Part shown: in pieces, positions 1-8,605 of the stretch
Numbering within the stretch: position 1 is the stretch's first letter
How the letters are laid out: each line of letters starts with the position of its first letter
Assembly: GCF_000744835.1 (NCBI RefSeq)
Contig: NZ_JQMS01000001.1
Location: 744,001-808,000, forward strand
Length of the DNA: 64,000 nucleotides
Direction: 5' to 3'
Source: Flavobacterium sp. 83
Lineage (GTDB): Bacteria > Bacteroidota > Bacteroidia > Flavobacteriales > Flavobacteriaceae
The notes under the pieces: model-generated
Databases searched by the model: none
What the model saw: only the letters and a program-made list of their open reading frames with translations
What the model was told of the DNA's origin: nothing
Made by a program: the position numbers and the translations under genes

Positions 1-95
1 TCAAAACCAAATATTACACAGTCAATCGTTATTGCATTCATGGCTGATTGTTCCACTGTTTTTAAGGAATTCGTTTCCGTGTTATTTTCAACCAT
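1..95 (-). CDS. NUDIX-type sugar regulator, N-terminal fragment (XylR/AraR-like)
   Basis: The minus-strand frame opens with ATG at 95-93 and runs off the window start, giving about 31 residues. After a polar N-terminus it reads AITIDCVIFGFD. This closely matches LAVDCIIFGFDEEG at the start of the NUDIX-family regulator at 52359-53048, so I read it as a second member of that family: a degenerate Nudix sensor domain followed by a winged helix. It is divergent from xylB, the usual place for a local regulator. I infer that it responds to xylose or a xylose metabolite. Only the first strand of the domain is visible, so an enzymatic Nudix hydrolase cannot be excluded. Confidence 0.7.
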   Translation of the reverse strand, partial: MVENNTETNSLKTVEQSAMNAITIDCVIFGF

Positions 96-281
96 AGTCT
101 AAAAATTTGAATGAAATATAGAAAAAAAATTAAAAACCAAATCTTATTTTCTTTCTGTGTTTTAAAGCTCAAATGCTTTTTTTGTAAATATTTAAAAAAA
201 TAACGGAATTATTGACAGATTATCTTTAAAAAATTCATTTGCAGTTAAAATTTAAAAAAAATAATTTTTATCAGATAACAC

Positions 282-305
282 TGCCTTTATTTGATACAAA
301 TGTAT
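282..305 (+). promoter_or_regulatory. Dyad operator-like element upstream of xylB
   Basis: The dyad ATTTG-ATA-CAAAT lies at 289-301, with TGC seven bases before its start and ATAATAA shortly after it. The same arrangement occurs at 4952-4978 before the susC at 5481 (ATTTG-ACA-CAAAT). The bases TTTATTTG at 286-293 resemble a weak Bacteroidota -7 box (TAnnTTTG), so the dyad would cover the transcription start. CAAATGTA at 297-304 also reads as a perfect -7 box (TACATTTG) for the minus-strand regulator. I infer that this is the operator of the divergent NUDIX regulator. No other copy was seen in the window. Confidence 0.5.
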
Positions 306-368
306 AATAATACCCTCAATTAATTATTAATTACAAATTTTTAAACATAAAATATTGTTAATATAAAA

Positions 369-383
369 AAATGTCTTACACTT
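369..383 (+). promoter_or_regulatory. Compact AAATGT/ACACTT inverted repeat in the xylB leader
   Basis: AAATGTC-T-TACACTT has the same half-sites as the 19-bp dyads found before tkt, araR and the arabinan susC, but with a 1-bp spacer instead of 5 bp. It lies 95 bases before the xylB start. It could be a variant or decayed operator, and the altered spacing makes the call weak. The rest of 96-477 is AT-rich non-coding DNA. Confidence 0.25.
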
Positions 384-477
384 GTAGTCAAATTAACCAT
401 AAGCATATAGTTAATCTGAATGTAAGTTTAAAAAAGCAAACATAAACAACACATACAACCCCTTAAAAACAAGTAAT

Positions 478-1971
478 ATGTATTTTTTAGGAATAGATTT
501 AGGAAGCTCGTCGATAAAATTATCGGTATTTGATCCCGAAAAAGGAATTACTGTTGGTTCAGTAACTGTTCCTGAATTTGAGATGGATATTATTGCGCCT
601 AAATTTGGTTGGGCTGAACAAGATCCTAATTCTTGGTGGCAAAATGTTAAGAATGGCATACAAGTTTTAGGAACAAAACAGCATATTGATTTAAAACAAA
701 TAGCAGGAATTGGCATAGCCTATCAAATGCATGGTTTGGTTTTAACCGATGAAAAATTGAATCCTGTGCGTCCTTCGATTATTTGGTGCGACAGCAGAGC
801 TGCAATCATAGGTAGCGAGACATACAATCGTATGGGATCGGAATACTGCCAACAACAAATTCTGGGAAGTCCAGGGAATTTTACAGCTTCTAAATTAAAA
901 TGGGTTCAAACCAATGAACCTGAAGTTTTTGAAAAAGCTGCCTACATGATGCTTCCCGGTGATTTTATAGCCGCAAAACTTTCAGGGATTCCACAAATCA
1001 GCACTTCGGGATTATCAGAAGCCGCATTATGGAATTTTGCAAAAGGAAGTTTAGCTACCGAAATACTTCAAGAAATGGGACTTCCAGAGAAAATGATTCC
1101 TGAAATTGTACCCAATTTTGGCTACCAAGCTACTATAAATCAAGATATAGCTATTGAATTAGGTCTAGACAAAAACACCAAAATAACGTATCGTGCCGGT
1201 GACCAACCTAACAATGCATTATCACTAAATGTACTAAAGCCAGGAGAAATAGCTACTACAGCTGGAACTTCAGCTGTAATTTATGCTGTAAGCGACAAGG
1301 ATATCTATGACAAAGAAAATCGCATCAATACGTTCTTGCATGTAAATAACACCGAATCTCAAAAAAACAATGGGGTGATGCTTTGCATTAATGGTTCCGG
1401 TATTTTGTACCAATGGCTACGAAAAATCATGTCCGTTGACAAAGCAAATCTAATTGCATACGAAACGCTTAATGCTGAAGCCGCAAAAGTTGAAGTAGGA
1501 AGCAAAGGCCTTCGCTTCTACCCTTTTGGGAATGGTGTCGAACGTATTTTTAATAATAAGAATGCCAATTCAGGGATTCAGAATTTAAACTTTAACATCC
1601 ATCAATCCGGACACCTCATTAGATCAGCTTGTGAGGGAATTGTGTTTGCAATGAATTACGGTTTTGATGTCATGAAATCCGTAGGAGCATCTGGAGATGT
1701 TGTGAGAGCAGGGAATGCAAACTTATTTTTAAGCCCTGTTTTCAGAGAAATTTTCACTAATACTACCCAAACTACTTTAGAACTCTACAACACTTCCGGA
1801 GCCGAAGGTGCAGCACGTGGTGCAGCCTACGGTTTTGGGTTTTATGCTTCCCTTGATGAAGCTTTTAAAGGGTTGAAATGCATCGAACGAATAGAACCCA
1901 ATCCTTCGCTGACTTCACAATATCATGACCTATATCAAGAATGGAAAAATCATATTAAACTAGAACAATAA
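478..1971 (+). CDS. xylB: Xylulokinase
   Basis: This is a 497-residue FGGY-family sugar kinase that phosphorylates D-xylulose to xylulose 5-phosphate in the cytoplasm. The N-terminal phosphate-binding strand [15 protein letters not shown] is present, followed by YQMHGLVL and IIWCDSRA, both typical of xylulokinases. The C-terminal half carries GTSAVIYAV and the adenosine-binding region near [16 protein letters not shown] and [11 protein letters not shown]. Length is normal for the family. The stop codon TAA overlaps the xylA ATG by one base (TAATG), so the two are translationally coupled. The start at 478 is the first ATG of the frame. Glycerol or ribulose kinase is possible from the fold alone, but the xylA neighbour settles the assignment. 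Confidence 0.95.
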   Translation: MYFLGIDLGSSSIKLSVFDPEKGITVGSVTVPEFEMDIIAPKFGWAEQDPNSWWQNVKNGIQVLGTKQHIDLKQIAGIGIAYQMHGLVLTDEKLNPVRPSIIWCDSRAAIIGSETYNRMGSEYCQQQILGSPGNFTASKLKWVQTNEPEVFEKAAYMMLPGDFIAAKLSGIPQISTSGLSEAALWNFAKGSLATEILQEMGLPEKMIPEIVPNFGYQATINQDIAIELGLDKNTKITYRAGDQPNNALSLNVLKPGEIATTAGTSAVIYAVSDKDIYDKENRINTFLHVNNTESQKNNGVMLCINGSGILYQWLRKIMSVDKANLIAYETLNAEAAKVEVGSKGLRFYPFGNGVERIFNNKNANSGIQNLNFNIHQSGHLIRSACEGIVFAMNYGFDVMKSVGASGDVVRAGNANLFLSPVFREIFTNTTQTTLELYNTSGAEGAARGAAYGFGFYASLDEAFKGLKCIERIEPNPSLTSQYHDLYQEWKNHIKLEQ

Positions 1972-3293
1972 TGAACACAACTAAACAAACTTATTTTAAA
2001 AACATCGACACGATAAAATTCGAAGGTAAAGAAAGTGATAATCCGCTTGCTTTTAAATGGTATGATGAAAACCGAGTAGTAGCTGGAAAGACATTAAAAG
2101 AACATTTGCGTTTCTCTATGGCGTACTGGCATACCTTATGCAATACTGGTGGAGATCCATTTGGGGCTGGAACAGAAACATTTGCTTGGAACAAAAACGA
2201 AGATGCAATTCAAAGGGCCAAAGACAAAATGGATGCCGCTTTTGAATTTATGAGCAAATTAGGAATACCTTATTATTGTTTTCATGATTTAGATATTGTT
2301 GATGAAGCACCAACTTTGGCAGAATTTGAAAGACGAGTACAAGAATTGGTAGCTTATGCTAAAATTAAGCAACAAGAAACAGGAATTAAACTGTTGTGGG
2401 GAACTTCAAACTTGTTTAGTAATCCGCGTTATATGAATGGGGCTTCTACTAATCCTAATTTTGATGTAGTTGCTCATGCTGCAGCTCAAGCCAAAATTGC
2501 AATTGATGCAACCATTGCTTTAGGTGGTGAGAATTACGTTTTTTGGGGAGGTCGTGAGGGATACATGAGTCTTTTGAATACCGACATGAAAAGAGAATTA
2601 GACCACATGGGACAATTCCTGACTATTTGTCGAGATTATGCACGCAAGCACGGTTTCAAAGGAACTTTTCTTATTGAACCAAAACCGATGGAGCCTATGA
2701 AGCATCAATATGACTTTGATGCCGCAACGACATTAGGATTCCTTAATAAATACGGACTTCAAGATGATTTCAAATTGAACCTGGAAGTAAATCATGCTAC
2801 CCTTGCAGGCCATACTTTCGAACATGAGTTACAAGTTGCGGTAGATGCCGGAATGTTAGGAAGTATTGATGCGAATCGTGGTGATTATCAAAATGGTTGG
2901 GATACCGATCAATTCCCTATCAATGTTTATGAAATTACTCAAGCCATGTTAGTTATTTTAGAAGGTGGTGGAATTCAAGGCGGAGGAATCAACTTTGATG
3001 CAAAAGTGCGCAGAAACTCTACCGATTTAGAAGATAAGTTCATTGCTCATATTTCAGGAATGGATGTTTTTGCGCGAGGTCTTATTTACGCAGATCATAT
3101 TTTACAAAATACGAGTTATAAAAAACTACGCGAACAGCGTTACGGATCATTTGACAATGGCAATGGAGCCAAGTATGAAAAAGGAGAACTCTCTTTGGAA
3201 GCACTTAGCGAAATAGCACGTGCAAATGGAGAACCGCAACAAATAAGTGGAAAACAAGAATTATTTGAACAAATTATTGCAAACGCATATTAA
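1971..3293 (+). CDS. xylA: Xylose isomerase
   Basis: This 440-residue enzyme interconverts D-xylose and D-xylulose in the cytoplasm, feeding xylB. Family signatures are intact: the catalytic histidine in CFHDLD (about H105), the metal-binding glutamate and lysine in LIEPKPMEP (about E236 and K238), NHATLAGH, and DANRGD near the second metal site. The size is that of class II xylose isomerases, which carry an extended N-terminus. Its ATG shares a base with the xylB stop. Together with xylB it forms the isomerase route for xylose. The downstream GH30 gene starts 13 bases after its stop and is probably cotranscribed. Confidence 0.97.
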   Translation: MNTTKQTYFKNIDTIKFEGKESDNPLAFKWYDENRVVAGKTLKEHLRFSMAYWHTLCNTGGDPFGAGTETFAWNKNEDAIQRAKDKMDAAFEFMSKLGIPYYCFHDLDIVDEAPTLAEFERRVQELVAYAKIKQQETGIKLLWGTSNLFSNPRYMNGASTNPNFDVVAHAAAQAKIAIDATIALGGENYVFWGGREGYMSLLNTDMKRELDHMGQFLTICRDYARKHGFKGTFLIEPKPMEPMKHQYDFDAATTLGFLNKYGLQDDFKLNLEVNHATLAGHTFEHELQVAVDAGMLGSIDANRGDYQNGWDTDQFPINVYEITQAMLVILEGGGIQGGGINFDAKVRRNSTDLEDKFIAHISGMDVFARGLIYADHILQNTSYKKLREQRYGSFDNGNGAKYEKGELSLEALSEIARANGEPQQISGKQELFEQIIANAY

Positions 3294-3306
3294 TAGTATC
3301 AAGCAA

Positions 3307-4788
3307 ATGAAAAAACAAGTATTAATTGTCGGACTCTTTCTATCACTGACTGCGGTTTCGGTATCAGCACAAAAAACAACTTGGATTTCGACTACTGAAA
3401 CAGCTCCATGGAAAACATTTGATATTCCATCAAATTCTGAGACAAATAGAACTCAGATTGAAATTTTTCCTAATAAAGTTTTGCAGCAAATCGATGGTTT
3501 TGGAAGTTGTTTTAACGAGTTGGGCTGGACATCACTGAACGAACTAAAAACGGAAGACCGTAAAAATATATTCAAAGAATTGTTCGAACCCGGTTATGGC
3601 GCAGGATTTACCATTTGCAGAATGCCAATTGGCGCTAATGATTTCTCGAGAGACTGGTATTCATACGATGAAACGGAAGGTGATTTGCAACTTAAAAATT
3701 TCAGCATCAAGAATGACTTGGAAACTTTAATTCCTTTCATTAAAAGTGCTCAAAAATACAATCCGAAATTGCAATTATGGGCATCCCCTTGGAGCCCGCC
3801 GTCATGGATGAAATACAACAAACATTACGCTCTTGCAAAGGTTCCTTCGGCATTTGGAACTGCAGAAAATGGTATTAGTGATAGCCAACTTGGCAAAGAA
3901 GGTGAAGATATGTTTATTCAGGAAGAGGCTTATTTTAAAGCGTATGCTATCTATTTTCGAAAATTCATCGAAGCGTATAAAAAGAAAAATATTACAATAG
4001 GTATGGTGATGCCACAAAATGAATTCAACTCTGCCCAATGGTATCCGAGTTGTACTTGGACGCCAGGAGGACTTTCGAAATTTTTAAAATTTCTGGGTCC
4101 AGAAATGGCGAAAACCAAAACGAATATCTTTTTTGGCACTTTTGAAAGACCAAATGAACAACTGTTCAAAGAGGCGTATTCCAAGGAAGTTGCCAGTTAT
4201 ATCAAAGGAGTTGGTTTTCAATGGGGCGGAAAAGATGCTGTTGGAAAAATTCATCAGGAATATCCTCAACTTAAGATTTATCAAAGCGAACACGAATGTG
4301 GTAACGGACAAAATTCATGGGAATATTGTGAATATGGCTGGGATTTGATCAAGCATTATTTTGAGAATGGTGCAAATGCCTACCTATATTGGAATACTGC
4401 GCTGAATGAAGGTGGCGTGAGCCGTTGGGGATGGAAACAAAATTCGCTGATTACGGTCAATAAAAACAATAAAACCTATACGTATAATCCAGAATATTAT
4501 ATGATGAAGCATCTTAGTCATTTTGTAAAACCCGGAGCACATCTGATTGAAAGCAGTAGTGTAAGGACAAAATTAGACCGTGATGACGTACTCTTTAAAA
4601 ACAAAGTCAATTTGGACAGTAACTCAGATAATTTACTTGCGTTTAAAAACCCCGATAACAGTATTGTGGTTGTAATTTATAATCCTGATACTGAGGACAA
4701 AGCAATTACTTTGGTATCTGGGAAAACAGTCTTGAACCCAATTTTAAAATCTAAATCCTTCAATACATTTCTTATAAAACAACTTTAA
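3307..4788 (+). CDS. Secreted GH30 family glycoside hydrolase
   Basis: An upstream in-frame extension overlaps xylA, but the signal peptide MKKQVLIVGLFLSLTAVSVS starts at 3307, so that ATG is chosen (493 residues). The GH30 TIM barrel is recognisable: IDGFGSCFNELGW near the N-terminus, SPWSPPSWMKYN, the acid/base glutamate in MPQNEF (about E239) and the nucleophile in YQSEHECG (about E328). A C-terminal beta domain follows. Family members act on beta-1,6-glucan, glucosylceramide, beta-xylosides, beta-fucosides and glucuronoxylan. Cotranscription with xylBA suggests a xylose-releasing or hemicellulose-trimming role, but the sequence alone does not fix the substrate. Location is periplasmic or outside the cell. 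Confidence 0.88.
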   Translation: MKKQVLIVGLFLSLTAVSVSAQKTTWISTTETAPWKTFDIPSNSETNRTQIEIFPNKVLQQIDGFGSCFNELGWTSLNELKTEDRKNIFKELFEPGYGAGFTICRMPIGANDFSRDWYSYDETEGDLQLKNFSIKNDLETLIPFIKSAQKYNPKLQLWASPWSPPSWMKYNKHYALAKVPSAFGTAENGISDSQLGKEGEDMFIQEEAYFKAYAIYFRKFIEAYKKKNITIGMVMPQNEFNSAQWYPSCTWTPGGLSKFLKFLGPEMAKTKTNIFFGTFERPNEQLFKEAYSKEVASYIKGVGFQWGGKDAVGKIHQEYPQLKIYQSEHECGNGQNSWEYCEYGWDLIKHYFENGANAYLYWNTALNEGGVSRWGWKQNSLITVNKNNKTYTYNPEYYMMKHLSHFVKPGAHLIESSSVRTKLDRDDVLFKNKVNLDSNSDNLLAFKNPDNSIVVVIYNPDTEDKAITLVSGKTVLNPILKSKSFNTFLIKQL

Positions 4789-4933
4789 GAGAATTTTAAA
4801 TCTAAATATTTTGTTAAAAAATAAATTTTTTAGTAAGATTTTATTTACTCCATTGAGTTACAATACGAACGAAATATAAATATTTTGTTGTTTTATTATA
4901 AAAATTAATCTGTGTGATTTTTTTGAAGAATTA

Positions 4934-4978
4934 TTTGTTTTTTAGATCAAATGCGTCAATTTGACACAAATAAATAAT
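4934..4978 (+). promoter_or_regulatory. Candidate promoter plus ATTTGAYACAAAT operator upstream of susC
   Basis: TTTG at 4934-4937 lies 18 bases before TCAATTTG at 4956-4963, a near match to the Bacteroidota -33/-7 promoter (TAnnTTTG, second base differs). The dyad ATTTG-ACA-CAAAT at 4959-4971 overlaps the -7 box. TGC at 4952 and ATAATAA at 4972-4978 keep the same spacing as in the xylB element at 282-305. This suggests that the regulator of xylBA also controls this PUL. If transcription starts here the leader is about 510 nt. Confidence 0.45.
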
Positions 4979-5113
4979 AAAACAAGGATTTACATTATAA
5001 AAAACACAATATTAAAAATCAATTTTAACATTTAATTTATTCAATATGTTTTTTTACACTCTTTTTTTTTAATTATTAATTACTTTTTGTAATTATTTTT
5101 TAATAATATTTAC

Positions 5114-5132
5114 AAATGTTAAACTAACACTT
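5114..5132 (+). promoter_or_regulatory. 19-bp dyad operator (AAATGTT-N5-AACACTT)
   Basis: The sequence reads AAATGTT-AAACT-AACACTT, one of six sites of the same form in the window. It keeps the flanking context ATTTAC before and ATAA after that is shared with the site at 53635-53653. AATATTTA at 5105-5112 is a weak -7-like box two bases upstream, as in the tkt and arabinan promoters. I infer binding by the NUDIX regulator encoded at 52359-53048. This is the second operator type in front of the same susC. Confidence 0.5.
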
Positions 5133-5480
5133 ATAACTAATCTAAGCCATCTATTCAATTGTAATGCTACTGTATTGCAAAGAAAAAATGATTATTAACA
5201 ATACTGTTTTGCGAGTTTTTCTTTTATTTTTTTACCCAAAAGGTCAACATTATAAACGAAAGTAAAGTCCTTAGGATTCGAATACGATTAAAACATAAAA
5301 ATCGAGCATTGCTCAAAAGAATATAAAAAATATAAGCGGACGAAATTGCAACATCTTCTTTTGAGATGCATTCAATAAATAAAATGTTCATTTTTCGTCT
5401 CATTATATTTCACGACTGTTAGGTCGAACGCATTGTAGTGTATCTACAAATTATTAAACAATAACCAAAAACTAAAAAAA
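5133..5480 (+). other. Long leader of the first susC, with small hairpins
   Basis: About 350 non-coding bases separate the operator from the susC start. They contain short inverted repeats: GAGCA-T-TGCTC near 5303-5315, CGAC/GTCG near 5413-5426, and TTGTAG-TGTAT-CTACAA at 5433-5449, only 31 bases before the ATG. No open frame or known riboswitch core was recognised. A structured leader or an antisense RNA target is possible; I see no direct proof. Confidence 0.35.
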
Positions 5481-8400
5481 ATGAAATTAACCAAATTACT
5501 TATTTTTTGTTTTTCATCAATCTTATTCTCCGTTTACGGGCAGGCACAGGATGCTACTGTAAAGGGAAAAATAATAGATGAAAAAGGGATGTCCATCCCA
5601 GGTGCAACGATTTTAATCAAAGGAACCACCAAAGCCTCGGCTTCAGATTTTGATGGGAATTACCAGATAAAAGCTCCTGCAGATGCTACTTTGACAATTA
5701 GTTATGTAGGGTACAACACAGTACAAGAACCTATAAAAGGAAGAACTCAAATTGAAGTTAAACTTAAACCTCAATCTCAGGATTTGAATGAAGTTGTTGT
5801 TGTAGGGTATGGTTCTCAAAAGAAAAGCGTTGTTACTGGTGCAATATCCAGTGTAAGAGCTAAAGATCTTGAAAAAGTACCTAATGGCCGTATTGAGCAA
5901 GCTTTACAAGGTAGAGTTTCGGGTGTTACCATTGCTGCCAGTTCTGGTCAACCAGGTTCTGCTTCAACTATTCGAGTGAGAGGGGTAACTACTTTCGGAG
6001 AAGGTGGAAACGATCCTCTTTGGGTTGTGGACGGTGTAGTGGTAGATTCAGGAGGAATAGGATTTTTAAATCAATCTGATATTGAGTCCATGGAAGTTTT
6101 AAAAGATGCTGCTTCAGCTGCAATTTACGGAACACGTGCTGCTACAGGAGTAATATTAGTAACTACCAAAAAAGGTAAAGCCGGAAAAATAAGTGTAAAC
6201 TATAACGGATTTATAGGAACTTCGGCACCAGAGAAGACTTTAAATTTATTAAATGCTACTCAATACGGCACCATTTTGAATGAAAAGTTAATTAATGCAG
6301 GTCAACCTGCGAGATTCTCAAATGTAGCTGCTTTAGGAGTTGGTACGGATTGGCAAAAAGCCATTTTTAATAACAGCTCTATGCGTTACTCTCATGAATT
6401 GAGTATCAGTGGCGGAAATGATGTATCTAGTTTTTATGCCTCTTTTGGAATTCAAGATCAAGAAGGAATTGTTGCTACTGAAATTTCTAACTATACTAAA
6501 AAGAATTTCCGTTTAAACTCTACACACAAAATATCCAAAATATTTACTTTAGGACAAACTTTTGGTTTTTCTCATCAAAAATCAGTAGGTATTGGTAATA
6601 CTAATAGTGAATTTGGAGGACCATTAAGTTCTGCACTTAACTTAGATCCAATTACTCCTTTGGTTGAGACGGATCCTATAAAAGCAAATGGAGCTCCATA
6701 TAACTCTAACCCTGTAATGAGAGATACTAATGGAAATCCTTATGGAATTTCAAGTATTGTAGGTCAACAAATGACGAATCCCTTGGCCTATATTAAAACA
6801 AGACTTGGGAATTTTGGGTGGTCTGATAATCTTGTAGGTAATGCTTATTTAGAAGCTGCTGTCACAAGTCATATCAAAATCAGGTCTACTGTTGGTGGTA
6901 AATTAACGTATTGGGGAAATCAAGCGTTTACTCCTGTTTATTATTTAAGTGCCACTGAAAACATACTTAAAAACAATTACGCTCAAACAGAAAATAAAAG
7001 TTTTGCATGGAATATTGAGAATATAGCAACATACACAAATCAATTTGGGAATCATAACCTAACTGTCTTATTAGGACAAGGATCTTATGTTGATAATATT
7101 GGTGGTGGTTCAGGTACTACTATGTTTGGATTGCCTATTACTAATTATCGTGATGCCTCTTTCAATTTTGATATTCCACAATCAGACAGAAGCAGTTCTA
7201 CTTATGATTTGATCGAACATAAATTGACTTCATTATTCTCTCGTGTGAATTATGATTATAAAGAAAAGTATTTATTCACAGGAATTATTCGTCGTGACGG
7301 TTCTTCTCGTTTTGGAGCAAATAATAAATTTGGAGTATTCCCATCGTTTAATCTAGGATGGAATGTAACTAAAGAAAGCTTTTGGAAAGAAAACAATGCT
7401 GTTAATGCTTTGAAAATTAGAGGTGGATATGGTGTTGTAGGAAACGATGCGATACCAAACTTTAGATACCTTTCATTAGTGGTAGGTGGTCAAAACTATT
7501 CTGTTGGAAACTCAGGAGCAATAACTACAGGTTATGCTAACCTTACTCTTGACAATCCTGACTTGAAGTGGGAAGAAACATCACAAGCAAATATTGGTTT
7601 CGAATCCAAATTTTTCAACACTATAAATCTTACTGTAGATTTATATAAGAAAACTACTAACGGTATTTTACGTCCTATAACTATTCCTGGTTACGTAGGT
7701 GTTGTTGCAAATCCTACAGGAAACATTGCTGACATGGATAACAAAGGTATTGAGGTTGAGTTAGGCTACAAAAAGAAATTTGGTCAAGTAAATTTCTCTG
7801 CAAATGGAAATGTTGCTTATTTGAAAAACGAAGTTACTTATGTGGCTTCTAGTTCAAATTTTATTATTGGAGATGCTACTTTTCAAAGTTACGGACCTGT
7901 AACCAGAACACAAGTAGGACAATCTTACAATGCATTCTACGGGTTGAAAACAGCTGGTATTTTTCAAAACCAAGCTGAAATAAATGCTTACACAAATGCT
8001 TCTGGCGGATTAATTCAGCCTAGAGCAAAACCAGGAGATTTCCGTTGGGTTGATTATGATGGTAACGGTTCAATCGATGATAATGACAAACATATTTTAG
8101 GGAGTAGTATTCCAAAATATACCTTTGGTATAACTTTAAATGTTGATTATAAAAACTTCGATTTAATGGCTTTTGCTCAAGGAGCAGCCGGAAATAAAAT
8201 TTTCCAAGGATTAAGAAGGTTAGATATTTTGGAAGCAAACTACCTAACAGAAGCGATGGGACGTTGGACAGGCGAAGGAACATCTAATAGCTACCCTAGA
8301 TTAACCAATGATGACAGCAATGGAAATTTTGGTCAAATGTCTGATTTCTACTTAGAAAAAGGAGATTACCTACGTTTGAAAGTAGTACAATTAGGATATA

Positions 8401-8591
8401 CTTTACCGGCTAATTTAGTTTCGAAAATAGGAGCAAGTAAATTACGCCTTTATCTAACGGCTGAAAACTTATTGACTCTTACTAAATATACAGGATTTGA
8501 CCCTGAAATTGGAGGAAGTGTATTTGGTATTGACAAAGGGGTTTACCCTCAAGCAAGAACATTCATGTTTGGAGCTAATTTACAATTTTAA
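5481..8591 (+). CDS. SusC-like TonB-dependent outer-membrane transporter
   Basis: This 1036-residue protein imports oligosaccharides across the outer membrane together with the SusD-like lipoprotein that follows. Domains in order: signal peptide (about 1-22), carboxypeptidase-D regulatory-like domain (about 25-100, with GKIIDEKGMSIPGATILIKG), plug domain beginning around LNEVVVVGYGSQKK and carrying IRVRGVTTFG and VLKDAASAAIYGTRAATGVI, then the 22-strand barrel ending in TFMFGANLQF with the terminal phenylalanine usual for outer-membrane proteins. The susD start is 14 bases downstream. Adjacency to xylBA and GH30, and a shared operator with xylB, point to a xylose-containing or mixed pentose glycan. 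The exact ligand is not visible. Confidence 0.95.
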   Translation: MKLTKLLIFCFSSILFSVYGQAQDATVKGKIIDEKGMSIPGATILIKGTTKASASDFDGNYQIKAPADATLTISYVGYNTVQEPIKGRTQIEVKLKPQSQDLNEVVVVGYGSQKKSVVTGAISSVRAKDLEKVPNGRIEQALQGRVSGVTIAASSGQPGSASTIRVRGVTTFGEGGNDPLWVVDGVVVDSGGIGFLNQSDIESMEVLKDAASAAIYGTRAATGVILVTTKKGKAGKISVNYNGFIGTSAPEKTLNLLNATQYGTILNEKLINAGQPARFSNVAALGVGTDWQKAIFNNSSMRYSHELSISGGNDVSSFYASFGIQDQEGIVATEISNYTKKNFRLNSTHKISKIFTLGQTFGFSHQKSVGIGNTNSEFGGPLSSALNLDPITPLVETDPIKANGAPYNSNPVMRDTNGNPYGISSIVGQQMTNPLAYIKTRLGNFGWSDNLVGNAYLEAAVTSHIKIRSTVGGKLTYWGNQAFTPVYYLSATENILKNNYAQTENKSFAWNIENIATYTNQFGNHNLTVLLGQGSYVDNIGGGSGTTMFGLPITNYRDASFNFDIPQSDRSSSTYDLIEHKLTSLFSRVNYDYKEKYLFTGIIRRDGSSRFGANNKFGVFPSFNLGWNVTKESFWKENNAVNALKIRGGYGVVGNDAIPNFRYLSLVVGGQNYSVGNSGAITTGYANLTLDNPDLKWEETSQANIGFESKFFNTINLTVDLYKKTTNGILRPITIPGYVGVVANPTGNIADMDNKGIEVELGYKKKFGQVNFSANGNVAYLKNEVTYVASSSNFIIGDATFQSYGPVTRTQVGQSYNAFYGLKTAGIFQNQAEINAYTNASGGLIQPRAKPGDFRWVDYDGNGSIDDNDKHILGSSIPKYTFGITLNVDYKNFDLMAFAQGAAGNKIFQGLRRLDILEANYLTEAMGRWTGEGTSNSYPRLTNDDSNGNFGQMSDFYLEKGDYLRLKVVQLGYTLPANLVSKIGASKLRLYLTAENLLTLTKYTGFDPEIGGSVFGIDKGVYPQARTFMFGANLQF

Positions 8592-8605
8592 TAAAATCAA
8601 GAATT

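Noticed and set aside
5041-5063. ATATGTT...TACACTC as a further dyad upstream of the first susC
   Set aside because: The spacer would be 4 bp and several arm positions mismatch in a T-rich run.
5133-5480. Riboswitch in the susC leader
   Set aside because: No conserved core of a known riboswitch class was recognised; the hairpins are short.
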